Of a DNA stretch of 64,000 nucleotides, positions 1 through 11,659 are shown piece by piece. The translations under genes and the position numbers were made by a program. Source of the DNA: Arabidopsis thaliana (lineage: Eukaryota > Streptophyta > Magnoliopsida > Brassicales > Brassicaceae). The notes beneath the pieces are model-generated. The model ran no database searches, was not told the DNA's origin, and was given only the letters and a program-made list of their open reading frames with translations. The stretch's first letter is position 1. Every line of letters starts with the position of its first letter. The stretch is taken from assembly GCF_000001735.4 (NCBI RefSeq), contig NC_003074.8:6510101-6574100 (forward strand), written 5' to 3'.

Positions 1-560
1 TATCAGAATATTTTGTTTCAGTGTATTGTCCTTTGATACCTTTAGTGGAACTGCATGAGAATTGAACTTTGCTGTTTGACATTTGAGTTTTGATACTGTT
101 TCTAAAGGTATGAGAGGCTATTGTGTGGCAATATAGCTTGTTAGGCATCTTGATGTTCCATTCTTAAGTTCTTGGAATCCATTTTGTGCTCCCTACATTT
201 TCTGTGTCATACCCACTACGATTTATAGCTAGTTAGGCATCTTGATGTGCATCTACCGTAATCTATTTTTCTTACCTTTTTGGTTGGTTAGGCTTTAAAA
301 CTCTGACTGTTCCTCTTGCTGCAGTTTTGCAGTTCTGGCGCAAACTCACCCCAGGGTCGAACAATGTGGGTCGCAGACGTAGCACCATCAGAAACAGAGA
401 ATGTGGTAACTTCGAACATAATCCATCAAGCTGTAGTGTAGTGCTTTAGTAGATGATATTGATCAGATTTCGATCTCCTGATTACTTGTATAATTGATGA
501 ATCCGAAGTTACAGATTATCTATTGAAAGTTTGATGAATAATTTTCACTCTAGCGAAAAA
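1..560 (+). other. Probable 3' end of an upstream plus-strand gene
   Basis: A pyrimidine-rich tract ending in cag near 324 (or in gcag near 332) looks like a 3' splice site, and the downstream segment to about 440-550 has moderate GC followed by AT-rich sequence, as in a last exon and 3' UTR. Several short frames are open there (stops near 391, 440 and 448) and none is recognisable, so I cannot say whether it codes. Recalled gene order would place a small OB-fold, ribosomal S17-like gene immediately upstream. A 22-bp direct repeat with one mismatch sits at about 135 and 229. Low confidence. Confidence 0.3.
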
Positions 561-1068
561 AAGCTAATTCAAAAAGACCAACAAGTTTACAGAGATTGTG
601 TTGGTCAAAATCTATTCATAAGTGATGTTAAGAAGACCAAACTTACTCATCTAATTGGATATAAGCATTTGGAGAAAGTAAACGCCAATATGTAACAATG
701 CATATAAGAATCCAGCGCCAAAAGTATTCAAATTCTAATGTGTCCTATGAAATGATTCTGGTTTGGATCCAAGTTTTGGAACAAACCAAACCGAATTAGC
801 CTTGCCATGTCAGCATACTCCAATCAAACATTGATTGGTCTCTTGTAATGTTATGTGGGTCCCATCATATCAAGATGCAGTGGCAGACGCAGTAGAACTC
901 TTGCTGAGTCTCAATTGTATCCATAAAGATAATAAAATTTGTATATTTCCTCTTTCCTCTGAGATTCCTTTGTCTGATCGTGAACTTGTAGTAGTGTTTT
1001 CGTGATAGAAAATTTTCAAAGTTAATGTGCATACACTAGCTAGTGAAGAAGAAGAAGACTAACTAAGA
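560..1068. other. Intergenic spacer and TIC62 5' region
   Basis: No open frame of note. It must hold the promoter and 5' UTR of TIC62. An AT-rich patch at about 927-945 (aaagataataaaattt) could serve as a core promoter and includes a GATAA I-box-like motif known from light-regulated plant promoters; that reading is inference. A GAA-rich tract at 1047-1058 lies just before the start codon. Confidence 0.35.
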
Positions 1069-4000
1069 ATGGAAGGAACTTGTTTTCTCCGTGGACAACC
1101 TCTCACAACAATACCCTCTCTTCCCAGCAGAAAAGGGTTTCTTCTCCAAAGATGGAAGACCAATCGGATTGTCAGGTTTTCAGGTTTTAAGAATCACTCG
1201 GTTTCTGGAAAGTCGAGGTCTTTCGATCTTAGCCTCAGAGCTTCAGGTACTACTAAAAAGTTTCAAGCTTTTTGATTACACTACTTCTGCATCTTTTGGT
1301 TTGACTTTGTTTGCTTTTCGTGAAATGGGACTTTGCTCGAACGTGATTCGCTTCTTCTCTTAACACTTTATCTGTGTCTTGTTTTTGCTGATGGTTTCTG
1401 CAATGTTGTCGTTTCCCAAGTCTTTAATTCTAGTTTCAAAGTTCTCATCTTTTCAACCTTTTGATCAGACACCAGTAGTCTCATTATAATTTTTGGCGCC
1501 TGAAGCGCTAGCTTTACTGCAACATTTCTGGTATTGATTACCTGGAATTCATAGATTTTTACTCATTTCCCTACTTGTTATTGAACAAAGGTCCCATTAG
1601 AGCAAGCTCTGTAGTAACAGAAGCAAGCCCTACCAACTTAAATTCCAAAGAAGAAGACCTTGTCTTTGTAGCCGGTGCTACTGGTAAAGTTGGTTCTAGA
1701 ACTGTGAGGTCAGTTTCTTGCTTCTTTAAGTTTGAATGATAATTCACAATGCTGGTTGGTTGAACTGTCGAAGTGTCCTATCAATGTCGCCTTTCATACA
1801 GAGAGCTACTGAAGCTGGGATTTCGGGTTAGAGCTGGAGTTCGAAGTGCTCAGAGAGCAGGAAGTCTTGTGCAAGTATGGCTTACTTTGATTCTGAATAT
1901 TTGCTATAAGTGTTTCATCATTTTGGTGATGTTTATCCGCAATTGATACTTTGCAGAGTGTTAAGGAAATGAAGCTCCAGAACACAGATGAAGGAACTCA
2001 ACGTAAGAACAAAATGTTTTGATTTACTTACAATGATTTTGTTGTAGAAAAGTAACAGGCAGTGTCTGTGTCTTTAGCCCAGCTGTAGAAAAGCTTGAAA
2101 TTGTGGAGTGTGACTTGGAGAAGAAAGATTCAATACAGCCCGCATTGGGAAATGCATCGGTGATTATATGCTGTATTGGTGCTAGCGAGAAAGAGATCTC
2201 CGATATTACCGGTCCTTACAGGATCGATTACCTAGCCACCAAAAACCTTGTTGATGCTGGTAAGACAAAAATAGCTTAAAGCGGTTTATTTTTCCATTCT
2301 CTCTTTCTTGTTTCATCATTGCTTCTTGTGGTATTATGAGCAGCAACATCAGCAAAAGTTAATAACTTCATTTTGGTGACATCCTTGGGGACAAATAAAT
2401 TTGGATTTCCCGCTGCGATTCTCAAGTAAGTCTGTAATGTTTTTCTTTCATTACACACTTTTGGTCAGAACAGCCCATAAAACTTAATGGCATGTTCTTG
2501 TTATATGACTTCTTCTAAACACCTCGTTTGTGAAGCCTATTCTGGGGAGTTCTTTGCTGGAAGAGAAAAGCTGAAGAAGCATTGATTGAAAGCGGTCTTA
2601 ATTACGCAGTGAGTAGTTCACAAAATAAAATAAACCAAACTTACAGTTTCACAGACTCTTTCGATTGTATCACATCTTAGAATTGTCTTTCCATCTTATT
2701 TCATCAGATAGTTAGACCTGGAGGAATGGAGAGACCGACTGATGCATACAAAGAAACTCATAATCTCACTCTTGCTCTAGACGATACATTGTTTGGTGGT
2801 CAGGTCTCAAATCTCCAGGTAATAATATTTTCCCTCGTCTCTGTCAGAGTGATATGACCAGATTATGAAGAAGAGCTTTAAGATTTTGTGGTTTTCTGCT
2901 TCCTTGTTATTGATCTCCAGGTTGCAGAGTTGCTTGCTTGCATGGCAAAGAATCCTCAACTTTCTTTCTCTAAGATTGTGGAAGTGGTTGCTGAAACAAC
3001 TGCACCATTAACTCCAATTGAAAAGCTTCTTGAAAAGATTCCTTCCAAACGGCCTTATGTCCCTCCACCGAAGGTTAGTTACAGTATATTGCTTTCATCT
3101 CCTCTCTTTTCGATCTTGATTATCGCTCTCTTGTGATAAGATAGTTTATCTTTATTTATCTGCATTTCGGTTGTGGACAGGCATCAGTTGCAACCAAAGA
3201 GGTCAAACCAGTCCCTACTAAGCCTGTCACTCAAGAACCAACAGCTCCTAAAGAGGATGAAGCACCTCCAAAAGAAAAAAATGTGAAACCTAGGCCGCTG
3301 TCTCCTTATGCCTCGTAAGAAAACTTGTTTCTCAACCGCAAAAAAATAATCAAATATGTAACTAAAATGACCTATTGGCATGACATTGATTGTTTTCGAT
3401 TTGTCTTGTTTCTTTTTTTTTGGTGAATGTGATATATATAGCTACGAAGACTTGAAACCTCCAACATCTCCTATTCCAAATTCGACCACATCGGTCAGTC
3501 CTGCCAAATCTAAGGAGGTAGATGCCACTCAGGTTCCTGTTGAGGCCAATGTAGTGCCAGTGCCAGATAGTACCTCAAATGTCCCAGTAGTAGAAGTAAA
3601 GCAAGTTGAGGAAAAGAAAGAGAGGCCTCTTTCCCCTTATGCCCGGTAAAACCTTATTGTCTTTGCGACTTTATTATATTCAGGAGTCACAGTTTGAGTA
3701 ATAAATATGTGAGAAGGTAATGATATCGAAAGTTTGATGGTCTTTTACTTGGCCGTTTTATGATGCAGCTATGAGAACCTAAAACCACCCTCATCGCCCT
3801 CTCCTACAGCTTCGAGTACCAGAAAGAGTGATTCTTTGTCGCCTGGTCCAACCGATTCTGATACTGATAAAAGCTCAACAGTTGCAAAAACTGTCACTGA
3901 GACGGCAGTTGCAACAAGTGTCACTGAGACCTCAGTTGCAACAAGTGTACCTGAGACAGCAGTTGCAACGAGTGTCACTGAGACAGCAGCACCAGCCACA

Positions 4001-4629
4001 TCAAAAATGAGGCCTCTTTCTCCTTATGCAATGTAACAAATCTTCCTCTTATGTTATTTAGTTCCTCTATAAATATATCAAATTCTATTGTGGTCCGATT
4101 TTTCCTCAATGCATCTACACTGTCTTTTGCAGTTACGCAGACCTGAAACCACCAACCTCACCAACTCCTGCATCAACAGGTCCCAAGGAAGCAGCATCTG
4201 TAGAAGACAACTCAGAGTTACCTGGAGGCAATAATGATGTGCTGAAAACAGTTGATGGAAATCTGTAAGTATCTTGAAGCCAGATTTACAAAGTGTGTGT
4301 AGACTTTCGTTAAGGAATCGATCAATACAATATCCCGGGTTTTTTGCTTGTTGTTCAGGAACACAATTCCACCTTCTACACCGGAAGCAGTACCTGTTGT
4401 TAGCAGTGCGATAGACACTTCCCTTGCTTCAGGAGACAATACAGCTCAGCCAAAGCCAAGGCCTTTATCACCTTACACAATGTGAGAATAGAGAGAAGCA
4501 TGCTAGTTCTAAGTGTGTCCATTGTTATTACTTCTTCTTTTGCGACCTGAAAGACTGAAATGTTTTTGCAGGTACGCGGACATGAAGCCTCCAACATCAC
4601 CACTTCCATCTCCAGTCACCAATCATTAG
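1069..4629 (+). CDS. TIC62: TIC62, chloroplast NADP(H)-binding FNR-tethering protein
   Basis: Fifteen exons give a 641-residue protein: 1069-1246, 1591-1708, 1802-1874, 1957-2002, 2083-2259, 2344-2425, 2536-2608, 2708-2818, 2921-3073, 3181-3314, 3442-3645, 3769-4032, 4133-4264, 4359-4481, 4572-4629. All joins keep frame. Residues 1 to about 60 are Ser/Arg-rich and acid-poor, as in a chloroplast transit peptide. An atypical short-chain dehydrogenase Rossmann domain follows, opening with VFVAGATGKVGSRTVR. The C-terminal third is Pro/Ser-rich and holds four copies of a motif of the form RPLSPYA-x-Y-x-DLKPPTSP. In the family these repeats bind ferredoxin-NADP(+) oxidoreductase (FNR); Tic62 shuttles between stroma, thylakoid and inner envelope according to redox state and was described as a redox-sensing part of the TIC import machinery. 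Each repeat is interrupted by an intron at the same place. Identification is very secure. Confidence 0.96.
3300..4629 (+). repeat. Four FNR-binding repeats of TIC62, each split by an intron
   Basis: The RPLSPYA half ends exons 10, 11, 12 and 14, and the Y-x-DLKPPTSP half begins exons 11, 12, 13 and 15. All four intervening introns are phase 2 (after cctc, cccg, caat and aat). Exons 11 (204 nt) and 12 (264 nt), and the pair 13+14 (255 nt), are therefore symmetric units that can be added without breaking frame. Exon 12 also carries about four tandem 9-residue copies of a VTETAVATS type sequence (3880-4000). Confidence 0.85.
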
Positions 4630-7080
4630 CTATGTGAGACGAGAATTGGCCTCCTAAACCCTGGAGCTTCTTCTTAATTGCAGGTTGTAAACAATGAGTA
4701 AGAGAGTGATGGGGCAATTCAGTTTTGCAGGTATGAATCAGTGAGCTTATTTGTACAATAATACAATATTCATCAACATGCCTTATATATGAGTTCTACT
4801 TTTTTTCTCCTGTTCAACGATCAATGCAGTAACCATATTGTTACCCTATCTCATACATATATGATGACCCAAATTAATTATCATTAGGCTTTCATATAGC
4901 TGTCTTATAATCTCTCTTCTGTATTCTTCTCATTCAGTCAACTTTATGTCTTTTTGTATACAGTTTTAATATAAAAAGATTGGGAAAATTTAATTATAAG
5001 TGCGTATCTATCCATTAAAAAAATCGATTTACTAATAACAACAATTCATGAATGGATACTAAATTAGTAACTTACTATGTGCATGGTAAGAAGTGTCAAG
5101 ACTCTTAGAAGTTAGTTGTGTTGAAATTGTGGCAATCGAGAGACAGAAACTGAGAAGACAAGAGGATTGTCGCTTATGTCTTGGAGCGAAAACTACGGAA
5201 CAGAAAACTTAGAAAGTCACAATGAAGAACACAATCCCAAAAAATGAATCTTCTATTAGATAAATCACCTCTCTTGGATACTCTTTGTTTCTTTTCATTT
5301 TATTTATCGAGTACCGAACGATAATTAAACCTTCAAAACACTTGGAATTTATGTTTAGTTACACTTCCAAACAAAACCAACACTAACAACAATTTGTAAA
5401 TAATGTGATTGATCCAATCGTCAATAACTTCTTCTGTGTCCTTGGCTATTGAAGACTAGCTAGGCAGTTAGAACATTGAATAAGTACGGGGTTTATTCAT
5501 TAAATATGCATCTCAAATTCTCCATGTTACGTAAGGTAGCTTTCTTATAGAAAAAAGGGTTTTCTACTTTCTCACCTTTCATCGCTTTTAAGGCATTCCT
5601 TTACCATTTCAATCAAGTGCTTAGTGCTTGCCACTCCATCTCTTTAACCAAAAGACACCCACCAAATACCTTTTCTAATTTACCATTAGTAACTCTTGCG
5701 GATAATGCTTTGTCAAAAGATGTTTTCATATATTCGTGAAATGCGATTACAAATATTTGAATTTTAGTGGAGCTTTTAAAAATGGTCCACTTGACGAGTA
5801 TGCAAACCATATAGATAACGTGGAACTACATATCCTTCAAAAATCTAATATTTATATCTTAACTGTTCCAAATGCTAATAGCTTTCCCTCGAAAAGTACT
5901 ATGAGCCTATCGAAATGTATCGTTATATGTTCATATAGATTATAAAGAACAGTTAGAAATCTTTTTCATTTTATTTTTCATTGAGAAATCTTGTAATGTA
6001 TCATGACATAGATAAAGATAACGTGCTGTTTTGTCACAATATATAGAATAATGTGACTACTTTTTGTCATTACAACATAAGATTAGCGTACAAATACAAC
6101 CATGCATGTTCCAATCATTTAAATTTAGAATCTAGCGTAAAAAGAAAATCCGAATCAGGAACTCTAATGTGATGATGAACTGACCTTAGAATTTCACCCG
6201 CAAACAGCAGTAAATCCTCCATTTGTTAGTTGTCCTTTGTGATGTTTGCATTTAAAAAGTAGCCTTTACAAAACATTAGACCCGATGTCAAACCAATAAT
6301 TACATATTGTTTGTTTCTTTTGATGCAAATACCCCAAAAAGAGACACATATTTTGTTTTATTTTATTTTAAGGATATTTTATACTATTATTCATTAAAGT
6401 GTTTCAATCAAAGGCATTATTTTACATCAATCAAAAGCATTTTTCTTTCCAAGATCGGACTGGTTTAATGATGATATAATCAGATAACCAAACTTCACCA
6501 TGAAGATGATTTTATCCCATAACAGGTGTCAGGTTCTACACAAATTAAATGAGGTTTTGTTTTGGCCATGAGATAAGCAAACTTATGGAGTGTCGAAATT
6601 GAGATCTAAATCCTAAAAAAATGTTGATGTCAAACAAACAAACAAACAAAAAAAATCCTAACACATGTATTGGTTTTTAATAAAAATGTCATTTATTGTA
6701 ACACAAAGATGTTAGGTGAAAAAAGAAACAGATGACAAAAATCACAATTTAATATAGTTTACATTTTTAACCAAATATTCTTACAAAAAGAAAAAAGATT
6801 GTACACTTTGTATGATTCTTATTAAATATCTAGTGAGTAGTCTCATTCCATTCGTGGTATAATGCTATTCACTGCAATTTGCTTCTGTTCTTTAACCTTT
6901 CCTTTGTTCGTCTTCAGTAACTTTTCTTTTGTCACTATCTAAATTGTTTTATATCTCTCATTTAATGCTCTGTTCTCAGTGATTTTCAGCTGTTGGTTCG
7001 TTTTTACTTGTGAGTTTTTTCAAATCACAAAAACTCTTTAAAATAAATTAGGCGGGCGATTTCAAGTTGTTCATATACTC
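4630..7080. other. Gene-free AT-rich spacer
   Basis: About 2.4 kb between the TIC62 stop and the next start. The first 200 bases are probably TIC62 3' UTR. The rest is AT-rich, with short stop-bounded frames that resemble nothing I know. The promoter of the DUF547 gene must lie at its right end, but I see no convincing core element. Confidence 0.5.
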
Positions 7081-9577
7081 ATGACGACAAGAACTTCGAA
7101 TCACAAACGTTCTAGAAGGTTCACTCTCTTCTTCTTCATTAGTTTATATTTCATTTTACAGTCTTGTCTTACCTTAGTTTCTGCTCTTTCCAGCGATCCG
7201 GTCCCAAGAAAATCTCTCAAGAATAAAAAATCAAGCGAGGCCCTTTACAACATTCACATGGTCAGGAATCTTCAAAGGTGTTTATATATTTTTCTTAATC
7301 TTCTTGATCATCAAATCAACTTAAGTTCTTAATTGTTCTTTAGGATGAACTTTTGCAGAGAGAGATAGAACAGCTAAAATCTCTTTTAAAGTCCAGAAAA
7401 TTACATCCCGGGGGCAGGAGAGTCTCAAGTGATGAGGTTTTAAGAAATTTTTTCACAGAAGATTGTTTTTAGGTTTCTAAGAAAAATCAAAACAGATCTC
7501 AAATCTTTTACTGTATACTCTGCAGATTGATTTATTGCTTCAAGAAGATGAAGTCTTAGTTCGGCGTGAAATGAAGACAGTCCTTGGACGCAAACTGTTC
7601 TTGGAAGATTCTAAAAATGAAGATTCTTCTATCCCCAAGGTTATAGAAAAAACTCAATAAGATTTTGGTTACTTTTAACACAAGTAAGCCCGCTTTGAAT
7701 ATCTTGTCTAAAGATGTTTTTATGAATTCTTGATTTAGGAGGCGAAGAAACTGGTGGAGGAAATAGCGGGTTTGGAGCTGCAAGTGATGTACTTAGAAAC
7801 ATATCTTCTTTTGTTATACCGGAGATTCTTCAACAACAAAATTACATCTAAGTTAGAATCAGAAGAGAAAGAGAGATCAGAGGATCTTCTTGAGTGTACC
7901 AAACTCATTGATTCACCAAAAAAAGGAGTCTGCAGCCCGCAGAAACTTGTAGAAGACTCTGGAATATTCCGCAGTCACTCATCGTTGTCTCATTGTTCAG
8001 GCTATTCCTTTAGAATGTCTCCCCATGCAATGGACTCATCATATCATCGATCTCTTCCTTTCTCAATGCTTGAGGTAAAAGAAATTGTGTTAAACAGTTA
8101 ATGTTGTTTTGTTTGAGTTTCTTTCTTTACCAATGGTGGTTTACATTTTCATGTCTTCAGCAATCTGATATCGATGAGTTGATTGGGACATATGTTTCTG
8201 AAAACGTTCATAAGTCACCAAATAGTTTATCTGAAGAGATGGTCAAGTGCATCTCAGAATTATGTCGTCAACTTGTGGATCCAGGATCACTCGACAATGA
8301 TCTAGAATCGAGCAGTCCTTTCCGCGGGAAAGAGCCTCTGAAGATCATTAGTCGACCTTACGACAAGTTATTAATGGTGAAATCGATTAGTAGAGACTCA
8401 GAGAAGTTAAATGCAGTTGAACCTGCTTTGAAACATTTCAGGTTTTCAATCTCAGGCTCTTACAATATCAACTTCTTTTAGTTTAGATATAGCAACTATG
8501 TTATTTAATCAATTGTAGACTTCTTCTTGAATTCAAAATTGTTTAGGTCGCTTGTTAATAAGTTAGAAGGAGTGAATCCAAGGAAGTTAAATCATGAAGA
8601 AAAGCTAGCTTTCTGGATTAATATACACAACTCTCTGGTTATGCATGTAATGTTAATTTCTCAAACTAAACTTCTTTTAACACCATCTTGTGATTAGTGA
8701 CAAATCTCTCTAGATATTAATTAGCTATTTTGGGTTTGTTTTTGTCTCTTTTGCAGTCGATACTTGTCTATGGGAACCCTAAAAACAGTATGAAAAGAGT
8801 ATCTGGGTTGCTGAAGGTAGGGTAATCTTACTTACAGTGCAGAACTACTTGGGACACAAGTCATCGGTAAATAAACAATTATTAGGGCTTTTCTATTGTG
8901 TAATATAGGCAGCTTACAACGTTGGAGGTCGAAGCTTGAACTTAGATACCATTCAGACTTCAATCCTTGGTTGCCGTGTTTCTCGTCCAGGACTGGCAAG
9001 TCTATGATTGTTTTCGATTCTGAAAATTGAACTTGATGAGGGCTGCTAATAAGGATTGGCGTATTTGCAGGTATTTAGGTTCTTGTTTGCTTCTAGATCA
9101 AAGGGTAGAGCTGGAGATTTAGGAAGAGATTATGCTATAACTCACCGTGAGTCTCTACTTCATTTCGCTCTTTGCTCGGGGAGCTTGTCAGATCCATCAG
9201 TAAGCAAATCCCCTGACTCAACATCGTTTCTTATCTTACACGCTATTCATATTGAAGGATTAGGTTATAAAGCAACACGATTCTTTTAGGTTCGTATATA
9301 TACCCCCAAGAACGTGATGATGGAGCTAGAATGTGGTAGAGAAGAGTATGTAAGATCAAACCTAGGAATTTCCAAAGACAACAAGATTCTATTGCCGAAG
9401 CTTGTTGAAATATATGCCAAGGATACTGAACTCTGCAACGTCGGTGTTCTTGACATGATTGGGAAATGTTTGCCTTGTGAAGCAAGAGATAGAATCCAGA
9501 AGTGTCGCAACAAGAAGCATGGAAGATTCTCTATAGATTGGATTGCACATGATTTCAGATTCGGGTTGCTTCTCTGA
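7081..9577 (+). CDS. DUF547 protein, MIP1-type leucine-zipper family
   Basis: Best model, ten exons and 555 residues: 7081-7277, 7361-7436, 7526-7639, 7739-8074, 8161-8441, 8547-8646, 8757-8816, 8909-8995, 9071-9199, 9290-9577. Residues 1-40 contain a strongly hydrophobic run (FFFISLYFILQ) like a signal peptide or anchor. A Leu/Glu-rich coiled coil follows (EIEQLKSLL, then DLLLQEDEVLVRREMKTVL and KLVEEIAGLELQ). The C-terminal half is DUF547, with conserved LNHEEKLAFWINIHNSLVMH, AAYNVGG and a terminal block including YTPKNV. The family is named after Antirrhinum MIP1, a partner of MADS-box ternary complexes; biochemical function is unknown. The junction after exon 8 uses a GC donor (ctg|gcaagt). 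The exon 1/2 junction is uncertain: 7260/7344 gives the same total length. Recalled locus AT3G18900. Confidence 0.82.
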
Positions 9578-9689
9578 AAAGAAAACACGACTCATGATTC
9601 GGATTAGTTATTTTTTTTTTCCTTTGTTTTCCATCTGATGTGAGCAATGAATTGAAGAACTTACAAAGTATCAAACTTTCTAGTTATGA

Positions 9690-10692
9690 GATATGTTAAG
9701 TTTATACCTTTATTGTTAAGGAACGACTACAGGATATTTCCGAGTAGCTTCAATCTCCATGGAACTAGTCCATCTGTAGAGTTTAAAAGTGAGCTAATCG
9801 ATCCTCATTCTAAGAATTCAGCTGCTCCATTCGAAATATCACGAGTCTTTCACTGTGACGGCTTGTTGTTATGCACCTCCCATTTCGACGCATCTAGAGT
9901 CTTGGTTTGGAACCCTTTAACTGGTGAACCAGGTGGATCAGAACCGGCAATTTTCTCATAGAAGCTCGCAGCTTTGACCTCGGATACTGCCAAGTAGACA
10001 ACAATTGCTGCAATAAGAGCTACAAAATCTTGAGCTCTCATCAACGTAGCGAATATTTTGATATCTACGATTTTAACTCTGATTCATGGAGGTTTGTTGA
10101 AGATATGATCCCTCCAGGCGTGAGCTTTGGATACTCTGAACTCAGTGTGTCTTTGAAGGGAAATACTTACTGGTTGGCTATAGTTGTAACAGAAACGCCC
10201 CGCACCATATCATTGCTCAAGTTTGATTTTTCAATAGAGAAATCTGTACTTGTGCCTCTTCCCTATCATAGTCTTCAGAGTCGTCGTTTTGAAGCTAGTA
10301 GCCTTTCCGTTGTTAGAGAAGAGAAACTTTCTGTGTTATTACAGCGAGATATAAGTTCCAAGACTGAGATATGGGTGACAAGTAAGATTGATGACACCAC
10401 CAAAGTGGTGTCTTGGAGCAAGATCTTAGCATTGGATTTGAGCCCTCATCTTCAGATTTGGAATGATGCAAGTTTCTTGATAGGCGAAGAGAAGAAAGTC
10501 ATCATGTGTGAGAGATTGGTTGATGTGCACACGTCCAAAGTCATGGTCTACATTGTTGGGGAGAACAATGTTGTCACACAAGTGGAATTTGGGGTTGTTG
10601 AAATGGATGGATGTTGGGCAGTTATCTTTAATTATGTTCCAAGTTTGATTCAAATCGAGCAAGCTGGAGGCAATAGGAACATAGGTAAATAA
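9690..10692 (+). pseudogene. Truncated, frameshifted ETP2-like F-box copy
   Basis: Closely similar to ETP2 (11660-12826) from its residue 72 (LRNDYRIFP) to its C-terminus. The first part reads in frame through VVWNPLTGE-like sequence to about 9930. There, one A of the ETP2 gaaacc run is missing, which throws the frame to a stop at 9961. The second part is open again from 10030 to 10692 (220 residues), covering the F-box-associated beta-propeller region. The F-box itself and the first 70 residues are absent: the similarity begins only about 110 bp after the stop of the DUF547 gene. I read it as a 5'-truncated tandem duplicate. It could still give a transcript, but not an SCF-competent F-box protein. 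Confidence 0.85.
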
Positions 10693-11659
10693 ACACCGTC
10701 TACATGTAATATCTTTGTGCGTGTGTGTATGTGTGTGTGTGTGTGATCATGTTCTTTCAGTTTCAGGCTTTTCTAATTCAATGACTTAAAGTGATTCAGA
10801 AAACATGTACAAAGATACAAGTTGTGTGTGTGTTTTTCTTAATTTTACCCTGTCTCTTGTCTGAGTTTTCTTTTTCACCCAAGATACAAGTTTTACAACT
10901 ATAAATCATCGCCCAATTCACCTTGCAAGTTCTACCACTAAGCCAAGCATGGTATGTTGCAAGTATAATTGGTGTTTTCTCTATATCTTACAAACACACA
11001 GCTTAAAGTTGCAAATATTTGGACCAGAAAACAATCCCCAAATTACTTGAAACCACAACTTGGCTTGTTTTATATATTGTAACGTGCAAGGAGAGGAGCA
11101 AGAGATATCGCTGAGATTTGGGTAAACATGGCCAAGATATCCAGTCCATTCGGTAGGACCTGCTTGTGTAGAAAAAACAGCAGTAACATAGAATGGCCAG
11201 TTGGGAACTCTGATTCCATGTGACCACAAATTATATTATTTATTACCATGTCTCAGTTTGGAATAACAAAGCTTAGCAAGTTAGCAACACTAAGATCACA
11301 AAAGGTAAAAAAAAAAAAACAGAGCTTCTTAGCAAGTTAGTAACACTAAAATCAGGGTTATACATGCATCTAGTCTTTTTAGCAACAGAGGAAAACCTTC
11401 ACAGTTCTAGTGTTCTACCAAGTAGTTCCAGAAAGTAAACACATATATTCAATCTAATAAGCTATTACAAGAAATTCAATGCTCAATATGATCTCATGGG
11501 AACGAAACAGGGGAAATTTGATTGCCACAAATATATGGGCTTTTAAAGTGGGCCTTGTTAGATTCTTATCAGGTCCATGTCACTCACTATTCAACATTTT
11601 ACTGCTGAACTCAACTGTGGGAAGAGGAAACCCTAGAGATTTGGTAACAGCAGAGATCA
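10693..11659. other. Spacer with duplicated ETP 3' flank
   Basis: The first ~250 bp resemble the 3' flank of ETP2 (12830-13110), showing that the duplicated block included downstream sequence. A TG microsatellite lies at about 10719-10745. A ~29-bp near-direct repeat containing ttagcaagttag occurs at about 11269 and 11325. Sequence at 11015-11070 matches the 3' flank of ETP1 near 38080-38130. No further gene seen. Confidence 0.55.
10719..10745. repeat. TG/GT dinucleotide microsatellite
   Basis: A run of gtgtgtgtatgtgtgtgtgt type in the 3' flank of the F-box pseudogene, interrupted once by an a. The matching position of the ETP2 3' flank has only gtgcgtgtgt, so the expansion came after the duplication. 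Confidence 0.9.
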
